This document shows positions 26,526-34,549 of a stretch of 64,000 bases of DNA, in pieces. Source of the DNA: Pontibacter ramchanderi (lineage in GTDB: Bacteria > Bacteroidota > Bacteroidia > Cytophagales > Hymenobacteraceae); NCBI RefSeq assembly GCF_002846395.1, contig NZ_PJMU01000002.1, positions 558,001-622,000 on the forward strand. The letters run 5' to 3'. The number at the start of each line of letters is the position of its first letter. Position 1 is the stretch's first letter. The translations under genes and the position numbers were made by a program. Below the pieces are notes generated by a model. That model was not told the origin of the DNA, did no database searches, and saw nothing but the letters and a program-made list of their open reading frames with translations.

Positions 26526-27665
26526 ATGGAATTTAACTACACAGAAAACCAGCGCATGATTGCCGACATGATCCGTGACTTCGGCGCTAAGAACATCAAA
26601 CCAAAAATGATGGAATGGGACGAGAGTCAGGAGTTTCCGGTGGAAGTGTTCAAGAAGCTGGGCGAGCTGGGCCTGATGGGCGTGCTGGTACCGACTGAGT
26701 ACGGCGGCTCGGGTTTCGGTTACCTCGAATATGTAACGGCTATTGCGGAGCTTTCAAAGATCGACGGTTCTATTGGCCTCTCCATGGCGGCGCACAACTC
26801 CCTTTGCACAGGCCATATCCTGCAATTTGGTAACGAGGCCCAGAAAAAGCAATACCTCCCCAAACTAGCCACCGCCGAGTGGATCGGCGCCTGGGGCCTG
26901 ACTGAGCCTAATACAGGTTCTGACGCGGGCAATATGCGCACGGTAGCCGTGCAGGATGGCGACTACTATGTGATCAACGGCGCCAAGAACTTCATCACGC
27001 ACGGCAAAACGGGCAATGTGGCGGTGGTGATCGTGCGTACCGGCGAGGTGGGCGACTCCCATGGCATGACGGCCTTCATTATCGAAAAAGGCACGCCGGG
27101 CTTCAGCGCCGGCCGCAAAGAAGACAAACTGGGTATGCGTGCCTCTGAAACAACTGAACTGATATTTGAAGATTGCCGCGTGCACAAGGACCAGATTCTG
27201 GGCCAGGTGGGCGAAGGCTTCATCCAGGCCATGAAAGTGCTGGACGGCGGCCGTATCTCGATCGCGGCCCTTTCATTAGGTATAGCGCAGGGTGCTTTTG
27301 AGGCGGCATTGGCTTATTCGCAGGAGCGTCAGCAGTTTAATAAGTCCATCTCCAGCTTCCAGGGCATTGCCTTTAAGCTAGCCGATATGGCCACGGAGAT
27401 TGAGGCGGCGGCACTGCTCACTTACCAGGCGGCCGACATGAAAAACCGCGGCCTGAATGTGAACAAAGAGTCGGCAATGGCGAAACTGTATGCCTCGGAG
27501 GTATCGGTGCGCGTGGCGAACGAGGGTGTGCAGATTTTCGGTGGCTATGGCTTCACCAAAGACTACCCAGCCGAGAAGTACTACCGCGATGCCAAGCTGT
27601 GCACCATTGGCGAAGGCACGAGCGAGATACAAAAACTGGTTATCTCCAGAGCCATCCTCAAATAA
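26526..27665 (+). CDS. Acyl-CoA dehydrogenase
   Basis: 379 residues, typical of short/medium-chain acyl-CoA dehydrogenases, which oxidise acyl-CoA to 2-enoyl-CoA with FAD and pass electrons to ETF. Motifs: WGLTEPNTGSDAGNMRT (FAD site), SSFQGIAFKLADMATEIEA, and GGYGFTKDYPAEKYYRDAK followed by CTIGEGTSEIQ, which carries the Glu of the usual catalytic position. It has its own promoter and terminator and no other beta-oxidation genes nearby. Confidence 0.95.
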   Translation: MEFNYTENQRMIADMIRDFGAKNIKPKMMEWDESQEFPVEVFKKLGELGLMGVLVPTEYGGSGFGYLEYVTAIAELSKIDGSIGLSMAAHNSLCTGHILQFGNEAQKKQYLPKLATAEWIGAWGLTEPNTGSDAGNMRTVAVQDGDYYVINGAKNFITHGKTGNVAVVIVRTGEVGDSHGMTAFIIEKGTPGFSAGRKEDKLGMRASETTELIFEDCRVHKDQILGQVGEGFIQAMKVLDGGRISIAALSLGIAQGAFEAALAYSQERQQFNKSISSFQGIAFKLADMATEIEAAALLTYQAADMKNRGLNVNKESAMAKLYASEVSVRVANEGVQIFGGYGFTKDYPAEKYYRDAKLCTIGEGTSEIQKLVISRAILK

Positions 27666-27691
27666 AAGGCTATCTTTGACCAAACAAAACA

Positions 27692-27732
27692 GTGCCTGCA
27701 GGCTATTTTGGCTATGCAGGCACCTTTTTTTC
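27692..27732 (+). terminator. Rho-independent terminator
   Basis: GTGCCTGCA (27692-27700) pairs with TGCAGGCAC (27715-27723), followed by a T-tract. Confidence 0.92.
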
Positions 27733-27763
27733 AGTGGGTTAAGTAAATATTTTGCTCAACCTA

Positions 27764-27795
27764 TTGATTTTTAAGTAAAACATTAACTAAATTTG
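27764..27795 (+). promoter_or_regulatory. Promoter of rpsU
   Basis: TTG (27764-27766), 21-base spacer, TAaaTTTG (27788-27795). The leader would be about 27-30 bases. Confidence 0.65.
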
Positions 27796-27828
27796 CATCC
27801 CTAAATATCAGTAGAAGCGAGGAAAAAC

Positions 27829-28023
27829 ATGATTATTGTAAACGTAAAAGATAACGAGTCTGTAGACCGTGCCCTGAAGAGATTCAAGAAGAAATTTGAG
27901 AGAACTGGTGTTCTGAAAGAGCTGAGAGCGAGAACGTTCTTCGAAAAGCCATCTGTAGCGAAGAGAAAGCAAAAAGAAAGAGCGAAGTACAAGCAGCAGC
28001 TTTTCGCTAACGAAAACTACTAG
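27829..28023 (+). CDS. rpsU: 30S ribosomal protein S21
   Basis: 64 residues, the normal length, strongly basic (MIIVNVKDNESVDRALKRFK start, KRKQKERAKYKQQ tail). S21 sits in the small subunit near the platform, by the anti-Shine-Dalgarno end of 16S rRNA. It has its own promoter, and a long perfect hairpin lies 27 bases after the stop and over the start of xerC. Codon use is that of a highly expressed gene, with no TATACC word inside. Confidence 0.97.
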   Translation: MIIVNVKDNESVDRALKRFKKKFERTGVLKELRARTFFEKPSVAKRKQKERAKYKQQLFANENY

Positions 28024-28049
28024 TCTTTCTTTAAAGATATTTTATTTTT

Positions 28050-28112
28050 CCATACCTTGTTACAAATGACAGACACATCTGTCATTTGTAACAAGGTATG
28101 GAATTATTTTTT
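28050..28112 (+). terminator. 24-bp perfect hairpin with U-tract, overlapping the xerC start
   Basis: Arms 28050-28073 and 28078-28101 are exact reverse complements around the loop CACA. The xerC ATG (28098-28100) lies in the right arm. Six T follow at 28107-28112 and encode Phe4-Phe5 of XerC. The structure has the form of an intrinsic terminator for rpsU, and in read-through mRNA it would also bury the xerC ribosome-binding site and start codon. Confidence 0.8.
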
Positions 28113-28976
28113 AAGTATCTCGAATACGAGAAGCGGTATAGCCCGCATACCCTTACATCTTACCACACCGATCTGGGCCAGTTTGCGCAATACCTGCAGG
28201 ACACCTACCAGATCACTGATCCCGCCGAGGCAGACCATACCATCATCCGGTCGTGGATCCTGACCCTGGTGCACAAAAACCTGGAGGCACGTTCTGTTAA
28301 CCGGAAAATTGCCTGCCTCCGCTCCTATTATAAATTCCTGTTAAGCCAGCAGCGCATCAGCGCCAACCCAATGCTGCGCATCAAGGCACCCAAAGTTTCC
28401 AAAAAACTTCCGGCCTTTGTGCCCGAGGAGCCATTCAACAACTTCCTGGATAGCTTTACCTTTGAAGACACCTTTGAGGGACAACGCGACCGCCTGATAC
28501 TGGAATTCCTGTATGGCACCGGTATGCGCCTGGCCGAACTGATCGGTATAGCCCACGAAGACGTAGACTTGCACGCCAAAACGGTACGGGTGCTGGGCAA
28601 GGGAAACAAGGTGCGCATCATCCCTTTAAACGATACATTGGTAGCTGCCATCAGGCAGTATCTGGAGCACAAGAAAAGCACCTTTGTCAATAACAATTCG
28701 GAAAGGCTGCTCGTTACTAATAAAGAACGAGCCCTCTATCCGAAGTTCGTTTATCGTGTCGCTAAAAAGTACATCAGCTTGGTTACCACTTCTGAACATA
28801 ACAGCCCGCATGTGCTGCGACACTCCTTCGCCACTCACCTTCTGAACAATGGCGCCGACCTCAATGCCATCAAAGACCTGCTGGGGCATGCCAGCCTGGC
28901 CGCAACACAGGTATACACACACAATTCGATAGAAAAGCTTAAATCGATTTTCGAGAAAGCTCATCCAAAAGCATAA
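28098..28976 (+). CDS. xerC: Tyrosine recombinase XerC/XerD
   Basis: 292 residues. The N-terminal core-binding domain begins right at the ATG (FFKYLEYEKRYSPHTLTSYH), so this start is sound. Catalytic residues of the tyrosine-recombinase fold are all present: Arg in GTGMRLAELIG, Lys in LGKGNKVRIIPL, HVLRHSFATHLL (HxxR), the His in LGHASLAATQVY, and the Tyr in the same segment. The normal role is resolution of chromosome dimers at dif. It sits in the conserved rpsU-xerC-hpf order, but its start codon is inside the large hairpin. Confidence 0.9.
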   Translation: MELFFKYLEYEKRYSPHTLTSYHTDLGQFAQYLQDTYQITDPAEADHTIIRSWILTLVHKNLEARSVNRKIACLRSYYKFLLSQQRISANPMLRIKAPKVSKKLPAFVPEEPFNNFLDSFTFEDTFEGQRDRLILEFLYGTGMRLAELIGIAHEDVDLHAKTVRVLGKGNKVRIIPLNDTLVAAIRQYLEHKKSTFVNNNSERLLVTNKERALYPKFVYRVAKKYISLVTTSEHNSPHVLRHSFATHLLNNGADLNAIKDLLGHASLAATQVYTHNSIEKLKSIFEKAHPKA

Positions 28977-29000
28977 GTTTAACCATAAAATGTTACGATT

Positions 29001-29303
29001 ATGAAGCTACAGATGCATTCCATCCACTTCGAGGCTGACAGACAGCTGACCGATTTCATCCAGCAGAAAGTAGACAAACTGGAAACATTCTACGACCGCA
29101 TTGTAGAAGGCGAGGTGTTTCTTAAACATAACAACAACGACGGAACAGATAACAAGACTGTAGAAATTAAACTATACGTGCCAGGCTCCACCCTCTTCTC
29201 GAAAGAAGATGCGCCTTCTTTTGAGGCAGCCGCCGATGCAGCGGTAGAGGCCATGCGTCGCCAACTCAAGAAGTATAAAGAAAAACTTCTGGCTCACCAC
29301 TAA
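29001..29303 (+). CDS. hpf: Ribosome hibernation promoting factor (short form)
   Basis: 100 residues, the short HPF/RaiA type (MKLQMHSIHFEADRQLTDF, QKVDKLETFYDRI, VEIKLYVPGSTLFSKEDAPS). It binds the small subunit and favours inactive ribosomes under starvation. It starts 24 bases after xerC and is probably on the same transcript. The tRNA and tuf genes that often follow this cluster in Bacteroidota are not here; a terminator and the oppositely oriented metK follow instead. Confidence 0.93.
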   Translation: MKLQMHSIHFEADRQLTDFIQQKVDKLETFYDRIVEGEVFLKHNNNDGTDNKTVEIKLYVPGSTLFSKEDAPSFEAAADAAVEAMRRQLKKYKEKLLAHH

Positions 29304-29320
29304 GCCAGTCTGACATTTGC

Positions 29321-29339
29321 TATACCTGCAACAGGTATA
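29321..29339. repeat. Inverted pair of the TATACCTG word
   Basis: TATACCTG-CAA-CAGGTATA: two copies of the window-wide word facing each other between hpf and its terminator. Confidence 0.6.
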
Positions 29340-29343
29340 AAAC

Positions 29344-29375
29344 AAAAGGCCTGCTGATCGCTCAGCAGGCCTTTT
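29344..29375. terminator. Bidirectional terminator between hpf and metK
   Basis: AAAAGGCCTGCTGA (29344-29357) pairs perfectly over 14 bp with 29362-29375, with A-run and T-run on the two sides. Confidence 0.93.
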
Positions 29376-29398
29376 CTATGATTAAAAGTGGAATACGG

Positions 29399-30703
29399 TT
29401 ACAGACCGAACTCCGCCTTGATCTTATCAACATAGTCAAGTTTTTCCCAAGTAAAAGTCTCGAACTCTTTCACCTCCTTCACTCCGTTTACAGAAACCTC
29501 TACCGTCTTTTTGCCTGGCGTTCTACCCATGTGGCCATAAGCGGCAGTTTCAGAGAAAATCGGGTTTTGCAGTCCGAAGCGGTGCACGATCGCATAGGGT
29601 CGCATGTCGAACAGCTTGTTTACCTTTTCAGCGATTTCACCGTCGCTCATCACATTCCCGTTCGCATCCTTCACTTTGGTAGAGCCGTAGGTCGTCACGT
29701 ACAAGCCAACTGGCTTGGCCACACCAATGGCGTAAGCCACCTGCACCAGTGCCTGATCAGCTACACCGGCAGCTACCAGGTTCTTGGCAATATGACGTGC
29801 TGCATAGGCAGCCGAGCGGTCAACTTTAGAAGAGTCTTTGCCAGAGAAGGCACCACCACCGTGTGCACCTTTGCCACCATACGTATCTACGATGATCTTA
29901 CGACCTGTCAGACCAGTGTCGCCGTGCGGGCCACCGATCACGAACTTGCCTGTTGGGTTGATGTGGTAAGTAATTTCATTGTTGAACAGTTTCTGGATAC
30001 GCTCTGGTAACAGATTCAGTACACGCGGTATCAGAATGCTGTCCACGTCTTCTCTGATCTTCTGCACCATCTGTTTCTCAGCGGCAAGCTTCGCTTCGTT
30101 GCTGTCGTTTTCAGGTAGCACAAACTCATCGTGCTGTGTCGAGATCACAATCGTATCGATCTTCTCCGGCACGTGGTTGTCGCTGTATCGGATAGTTACC
30201 TGCGACTTGGCGTCCGGACGCAGGTAAGTCATTTCCTTGCCTTCTTTGCGAATGGCAGAAAGCTCCTCCAGCAACAAATGCGAGATGCTCAGTGCCAATG
30301 GCATGTAATTATCTGTTTCGTTGGTGGCATAGCCAAACATCATACCCTGGTCACCTGCACCCTGGTCTTCAGGATTAGTACGCTCCACGCCTTGGTTGAT
30401 GTCCGGAGACTGCTCATGTATAGCCGATATCACGCCACAGGCATCGGCGTCGAACATATATTCTGATTTGGTATAGCCTATACGCTTTATTACATCGCGG
30501 GCGATCTTCTGCACATCTACGTATGCTTCGGTTTTCACTTCGCCGCTCAGCACAACAAGCCCTGTCGTAACCAGCGTTTCGCAAGCCACCTTAGACTGTG
30601 GGTCCTGCTTTAAAAATGCATCTAAGAGGGCATCAGAAATCTGATCCGCTACTTTATCCGGGTGTCCTTCTGATACGGACTCGGAGGTGAACAAATATGG
30701 CAT
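29399..30703 (-). CDS. metK: S-adenosylmethionine synthetase
   Basis: 434 residues from ATG 30703 ([20 protein letters not shown]); the longer frame to 30829 reads through the promoter region. It makes SAM from methionine and ATP. Motifs: [17 protein letters not shown] (metal and ATP site), the GAGDQG hexapeptide followed by MMFGYA, and the C-terminal [20 protein letters not shown]. It is a little longer than E. coli MetK, as usual in Bacteroidota. A -7 element lies about 60 bases upstream; no SAM riboswitch was recognised. Confidence 0.97.
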   Translation of the reverse strand: MPYLFTSESVSEGHPDKVADQISDALLDAFLKQDPQSKVACETLVTTGLVVLSGEVKTEAYVDVQKIARDVIKRIGYTKSEYMFDADACGVISAIHEQSPDINQGVERTNPEDQGAGDQGMMFGYATNETDNYMPLALSISHLLLEELSAIRKEGKEMTYLRPDAKSQVTIRYSDNHVPEKIDTIVISTQHDEFVLPENDSNEAKLAAEKQMVQKIREDVDSILIPRVLNLLPERIQKLFNNEITYHINPTGKFVIGGPHGDTGLTGRKIIVDTYGGKGAHGGGAFSGKDSSKVDRSAAYAARHIAKNLVAAGVADQALVQVAYAIGVAKPVGLYVTTYGSTKVKDANGNVMSDGEIAEKVNKLFDMRPYAIVHRFGLQNPIFSETAAYGHMGRTPGKKTVEVSVNGVKEVKEFETFTWEKLDYVDKIKAEFGL

Positions 30704-31013
30704 CTTAATGATGGGTTTAGGTACAAAGTATAAACCAACTGCCGGCAATGACAGCGAGTGCAAAGCTACGGCAATTCCGTCACAATAAAAACGATCATGC
30801 GCAGAAGGTATACCTGCTCCTGTAATCAAGGTATCCGGTTAAGCTCGGTTTGCCACGAATTGCATCTATCAAATAAAAACTATTTGATCTTTATATCAAC
30901 CCTGCAGGAGGCAAAAGTTAGCCACAATGCTTACGAACAAAACAAATTCAACACAAAACCTTTTATATATAGCCGCGTTTCAATCATTAAAATTGCACAT
31001 TTAAGATTCAACC
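30704..31013. other. Divergent gap between metK and the PAP2 gene
   Basis: 310 bases. It holds the metK promoter, the palindrome AGGTATACCT (30806-30815), and an inverted repeat CAAATAnnnnnTATTTG around 30870-30890. No gene seen. Confidence 0.45.
30761..30768 (-). promoter_or_regulatory. -7 element of metK (TAgcTTTG on minus strand)
   Basis: On the minus strand TAGCTTTG, which gives a leader of about 50 bases before ATG 30703. A perfect palindrome AGGTATACCT (30806-30815) lies about 40 bases further upstream. Confidence 0.5.
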
Positions 31014-31835
31014 ATGAAGAAATATATTCTAATGATATGGTGCCTTGTGCTGACAGCACAGGCCAGCCAGGCACAAAGTGACTCTCCCTATAGAACCAAA
31101 TTCGCAATAGATGCGCCGATAACGGCTGCAGGTATGGGCCTCAGCTATTACGGACTTACCCGTATGCAGGATAAGGACGGGCTTACCGAAGAGCAGATCG
31201 CTAACCTGAACAAGAACCAGGTCAACAGCTTCGACCGTTTCTCTGCCGGCTGGGACTCTGACCAGGCCAAGAAAGTGAGTGACTTCCCGTTCTATGGCTC
31301 TTTCGCGCTTCCTTTGGTATTGGTGGCGTTCGACGATGATGTGCGCAGCAATGCCGGGCAAGTGCTCGGGATGTACGTGCAGACCATGGCCATCACAGGC
31401 GCTCTATTCACGATGTCGAGTGGTTTTAACCCCAGAACCAGACCGCTGGTATATAGCCCGGATGTTGAAATGGGAGATAAAATGCGAGCCAATGCCCGTA
31501 ACTCTTTTTATGCCGGGCACACGACGGCTGCGGCTGCGGCTTCTTTCTTCTTTGCGAAGGTGTTTCACGACTTTAATCCGGATTCGCCTGCCCGTCCTTA
31601 TGTGTGGGTAGGAGCAGCTACTGTTCCGGCCGCCGTGGGTTATCTGCGTTTGCGCGCTGGCAAGCACTTCCTTAGCGATAACCTGCTGGGCTATGCTATA
31701 GGCTCGGCTGTTGGTATTCTGGTGCCACAACTGCACAAAAAATCTAACGACAGTGGCTTCTCGCTTAACCCTACCATCATACCGACATTTAACGGCACTG
31801 CTTCGCAAGGTGCTAATCTAAGCTATATCTTCTAA
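31014..31835 (+). CDS. PAP2-family phosphatase, exported
   Basis: 273 residues with a cleavable signal peptide (about 1-21, ending ASQAQ). The PAP2 phosphatase motifs are RTRPLVYS (with the Arg-Pro), NSFYAGHTTAAAAASFF and RLRAGKHFLSDNLLGYAIG, in the right order and with the conserved His and Asp. It may dephosphorylate a lipid such as undecaprenyl pyrophosphate or phosphatidic acid on the periplasmic side (family knowledge). Single gene with a strong terminator. Confidence 0.85.
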   Translation: MKKYILMIWCLVLTAQASQAQSDSPYRTKFAIDAPITAAGMGLSYYGLTRMQDKDGLTEEQIANLNKNQVNSFDRFSAGWDSDQAKKVSDFPFYGSFALPLVLVAFDDDVRSNAGQVLGMYVQTMAITGALFTMSSGFNPRTRPLVYSPDVEMGDKMRANARNSFYAGHTTAAAAASFFFAKVFHDFNPDSPARPYVWVGAATVPAAVGYLRLRAGKHFLSDNLLGYAIGSAVGILVPQLHKKSNDSGFSLNPTIIPTFNGTASQGANLSYIF

Positions 31836-31977
31836 GCAGATTTAATAAATGCATCAGCAGCTGTCCTACTGAAATCTCTTGCAAGCCATAAAAACTGGCC
31901 AGCATTAGGCATGGGGCACTGATAGCTAAATGGTAAAAGACAGTTATTGGATAAGGCTAGCATTCTCTAAAAACAAT

Positions 31978-32017
31978 AAAAGCGAACGCCCGACAGAAAT
32001 GCCGGGCGTTCGCTTTT
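31978..32017. terminator. Bidirectional terminator, 15-bp perfect stem
   Basis: 31978-31992 pairs perfectly with 32003-32017 (AAAAGCGAACGCCCG type), between the converging PAP2 and S9 peptidase genes. Confidence 0.95.
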
Positions 32018-32034
32018 AAAATTACCATTACAGC

Positions 32035-34437
32035 TTACTTCTTCAGATTCTCTTCAAAGAGTTTGTAGATGCGCTTGTATTCATCCGTCCAGCTGGCTGG
32101 CTCTGTAAAGCCATGGTCCTCTACCGGGTAAACCGCCAACTCCCAATTGTCCTTGCCTAGTTCGATCAGGCGCTGCGTCAGGCGCACGACGTCCTGAAAA
32201 TGCACGTTGGTGTCTACCATACCGTGGCAGATCAGGAGTGCTCCCTTCAGGCCCTCGGCATAGTAAATTGGCGAACTCTTGGCGTATGCCAGGCTATCGA
32301 GCTGCGGCACGTTCAGAATGTTGGAGGTATAACCGTGGTTGTAATGAGCCCAGTCTGTTACGGAGCGTAAAGCGGCACCGGCAGCAAACACGTCCGGCTC
32401 TGTGAACATGGCCATCAACGTAATGAAGCCGCCGTAAGACCCACCGTAAATACCGATGCGCTTCGGATCGACGTTATACTTGTCTACCAGCAGCTTGGCC
32501 CCATCTACGTGGTCGCTCAGATCCTTACCACCCATAAACTGATAGATGCCGGTGCGCACATCTCGGCCATAGCCGGCGCTGCCACGGTAATCAATGTCCA
32601 GCACGGTATAGCCATTATCGGCCAGGAAGTTGTGGAACATGTATTCCCTAAAGTAAGAGCTCCACCACTTGTGCGCATTCTGCAGGTAACCGGCACCGTG
32701 CACAAAGATTACGGCTGGCCCATTTGCCACAGCTTTCTCCGGGCGGTATAGACGGGCATACACATCCTCCCCATCACTTGCCTTAAAGCTGATCACTTCC
32801 GGCTCGCGCCAGTTATAGGATTTAAATTCATCGGTAAGCGATTGTGTCACCTGCCGAGGCTTGGCGCCTTTCTTATTGTCCTGCACGAACAGCTCCCAGG
32901 GCTTGTTGCTGTAAGAATAGCGGATGGCCAGTGTTTTTTCGTCCGGAGAAAGGGTTACTTCGTGCGCGCCAGTGCCGGAAGTCAGTTGGGTCATTTCTCC
33001 GCCGTTAACCGGCATCCGATAGAAATGCTTCTCGCCTGGGTGCACCTTGTTGGCTGTGAAATACCAGCTCTTCTTATCTTTGGAGATCTGTGGGCCGGAA
33101 ATCTCAAACTTCCCACTCGTCAGTGCTTTTTTACTGCCATTGTTGAGGTTCACGACATATAAATGCGAATAACCGCTCTCCTCCGACTGGAACCAAACAT
33201 GTTCATTATCCGGCATAAAGCCAATGTCGCCTGTTCCGAAACCTATACCTGGGCCGTTGATCCAGGCCTCATCACGCTGACGGTCGAGCGTACTCAGCTT
33301 GCCAGTGGCAGGGTCGAGTTTCAGAATCCATCGGTCTTTGTTATCGGCTGAGCGGGCTACCATCACGGCGTGCTTGCCATTGTCGGACCACACAGGCCCG
33401 AATACGGTTACGGCACGGGCTTCCGTTTTAGCAGGTTTTGTAGCAGGCTCTTTTGCGGTGCTTGCTTTGGTGTCACGGTCGCGCAGGTAAGCTGGCTGTT
33501 CGTTTATACCATCTATACCCGCTACCTGCAGCGCATAGGTAGTGTCGCGGCTGATGTCGTACACAAACGACTCAAAGGTCGCCTGGGCATCCCCTACTTT
33601 GGTGCGGGTGTTGATGTCTTCGGTATAGCCTGATGAAGTTACGAAATCCGGCACGATGGCCACCTTGGCGTTTCTCGGGCGCGTTACCATGCGGTAGCTG
33701 ATGTAGCGCTCATCCGGACTTAGCACGATGTTATCAACAGACTTGTCACCGATGTAAATCTCCTTTGGCCTTTTTGGGTTGTCAGCCTTCTGCTGTTTCT
33801 GGGCAGCCTCTTTGTCTGCCTCACGCTCCCGCACGATCTGCAGCAGTGTCAGTTGCTGCTCTTTCAGCCAGTCTCGTTGTGGGTTCTTTCCTTCTCCTGC
33901 CGGCTGGTTGCCTTTTTTGAAATCAGTTAACTGAGCTAACTGCCCATTGGCGATTGTCCACAGGTATAGGTTTCCGTCCTTCACGAAAGCCACTTTTTTC
34001 TCATCATAGCTAAAGGAGGGGCTATTCTCGCGTTCTACCGTATTGGTGATCTGCTGGGTTTTGCCACTCTTGATATCGAGCAGGTATAAGTCTCCGTTCT
34101 TTTCGTATACCTTCTGGGTTTTGGCTCTGTTATAGCGCGCGTTCCAGGTTCCAGACAAGGCGCGACGTTCCTGTGCACTCACCTTCTGCAGATTGCCGCC
34201 ATTTGCTGTTACGCTGTAAAGCGAGTCTTTGCGGTTGGCATCCGGATTCCAGCTGAAGTAAATCTTTTTGCCGTCTTCCGACCAGAATATGTTGCTGGGT
34301 GAAGTGCCGATCCAGGTCGGGTCGCGCATGATCTTCTCCACACTTAGCTTGCTGCTGTTTTCCTGCGCCTGCACGGCAGCACTGCCGGCCAGCACAAGCC
34401 ATGACATCAGGAGAATAGCTCTCTTCTTAAGAAGCAT
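32035..34437 (-). CDS. S9-family prolyl-oligopeptidase-like peptidase, exported
   Basis: 800 residues with a signal peptide ending VQAQE. The N-terminal part is a beta-propeller (WSEDGKKIYFSW, PDERYISYRM, PDEKTLAIRY). The C-terminal alpha/beta hydrolase domain has the nucleophile in GIYGGSYGGFITLMA, the Asp in HGMVDTNVHFQD, and the His in VEDHGF. It should cleave short peptides in the periplasm, dipeptidyl-peptidase style. It is the last gene of a run SusC-SusD-amidase-S9 peptidase on one strand. Confidence 0.93.
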   Translation of the reverse strand: MLLKKRAILLMSWLVLAGSAAVQAQENSSKLSVEKIMRDPTWIGTSPSNIFWSEDGKKIYFSWNPDANRKDSLYSVTANGGNLQKVSAQERRALSGTWNARYNRAKTQKVYEKNGDLYLLDIKSGKTQQITNTVERENSPSFSYDEKKVAFVKDGNLYLWTIANGQLAQLTDFKKGNQPAGEGKNPQRDWLKEQQLTLLQIVREREADKEAAQKQQKADNPKRPKEIYIGDKSVDNIVLSPDERYISYRMVTRPRNAKVAIVPDFVTSSGYTEDINTRTKVGDAQATFESFVYDISRDTTYALQVAGIDGINEQPAYLRDRDTKASTAKEPATKPAKTEARAVTVFGPVWSDNGKHAVMVARSADNKDRWILKLDPATGKLSTLDRQRDEAWINGPGIGFGTGDIGFMPDNEHVWFQSEESGYSHLYVVNLNNGSKKALTSGKFEISGPQISKDKKSWYFTANKVHPGEKHFYRMPVNGGEMTQLTSGTGAHEVTLSPDEKTLAIRYSYSNKPWELFVQDNKKGAKPRQVTQSLTDEFKSYNWREPEVISFKASDGEDVYARLYRPEKAVANGPAVIFVHGAGYLQNAHKWWSSYFREYMFHNFLADNGYTVLDIDYRGSAGYGRDVRTGIYQFMGGKDLSDHVDGAKLLVDKYNVDPKRIGIYGGSYGGFITLMAMFTEPDVFAAGAALRSVTDWAHYNHGYTSNILNVPQLDSLAYAKSSPIYYAEGLKGALLICHGMVDTNVHFQDVVRLTQRLIELGKDNWELAVYPVEDHGFTEPASWTDEYKRIYKLFEENLKK

Positions 34438-34549
34438 AATAGATGTTGTGTTTAGATTAGGTTGTAGTGAAAGACTAAAAATAAGCTATAATACTCAAAC
34501 ATGCCAAGCCGCTCTCCTCTTCTTATTTCCTAGAGTCGGTTGTGCCCGG

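Noticed and set aside
28050..28101. The 24-bp inverted repeat as a transposon end or dif site
   Set aside because: There is no transposase, no target duplication, and the arms are too long and the spacer too short for a dif site; the U-tract fits a terminator better.
30704..31013. SAM riboswitch upstream of metK
   Set aside because: No conserved core of a known SAM-responsive RNA was recognised in the short leader.
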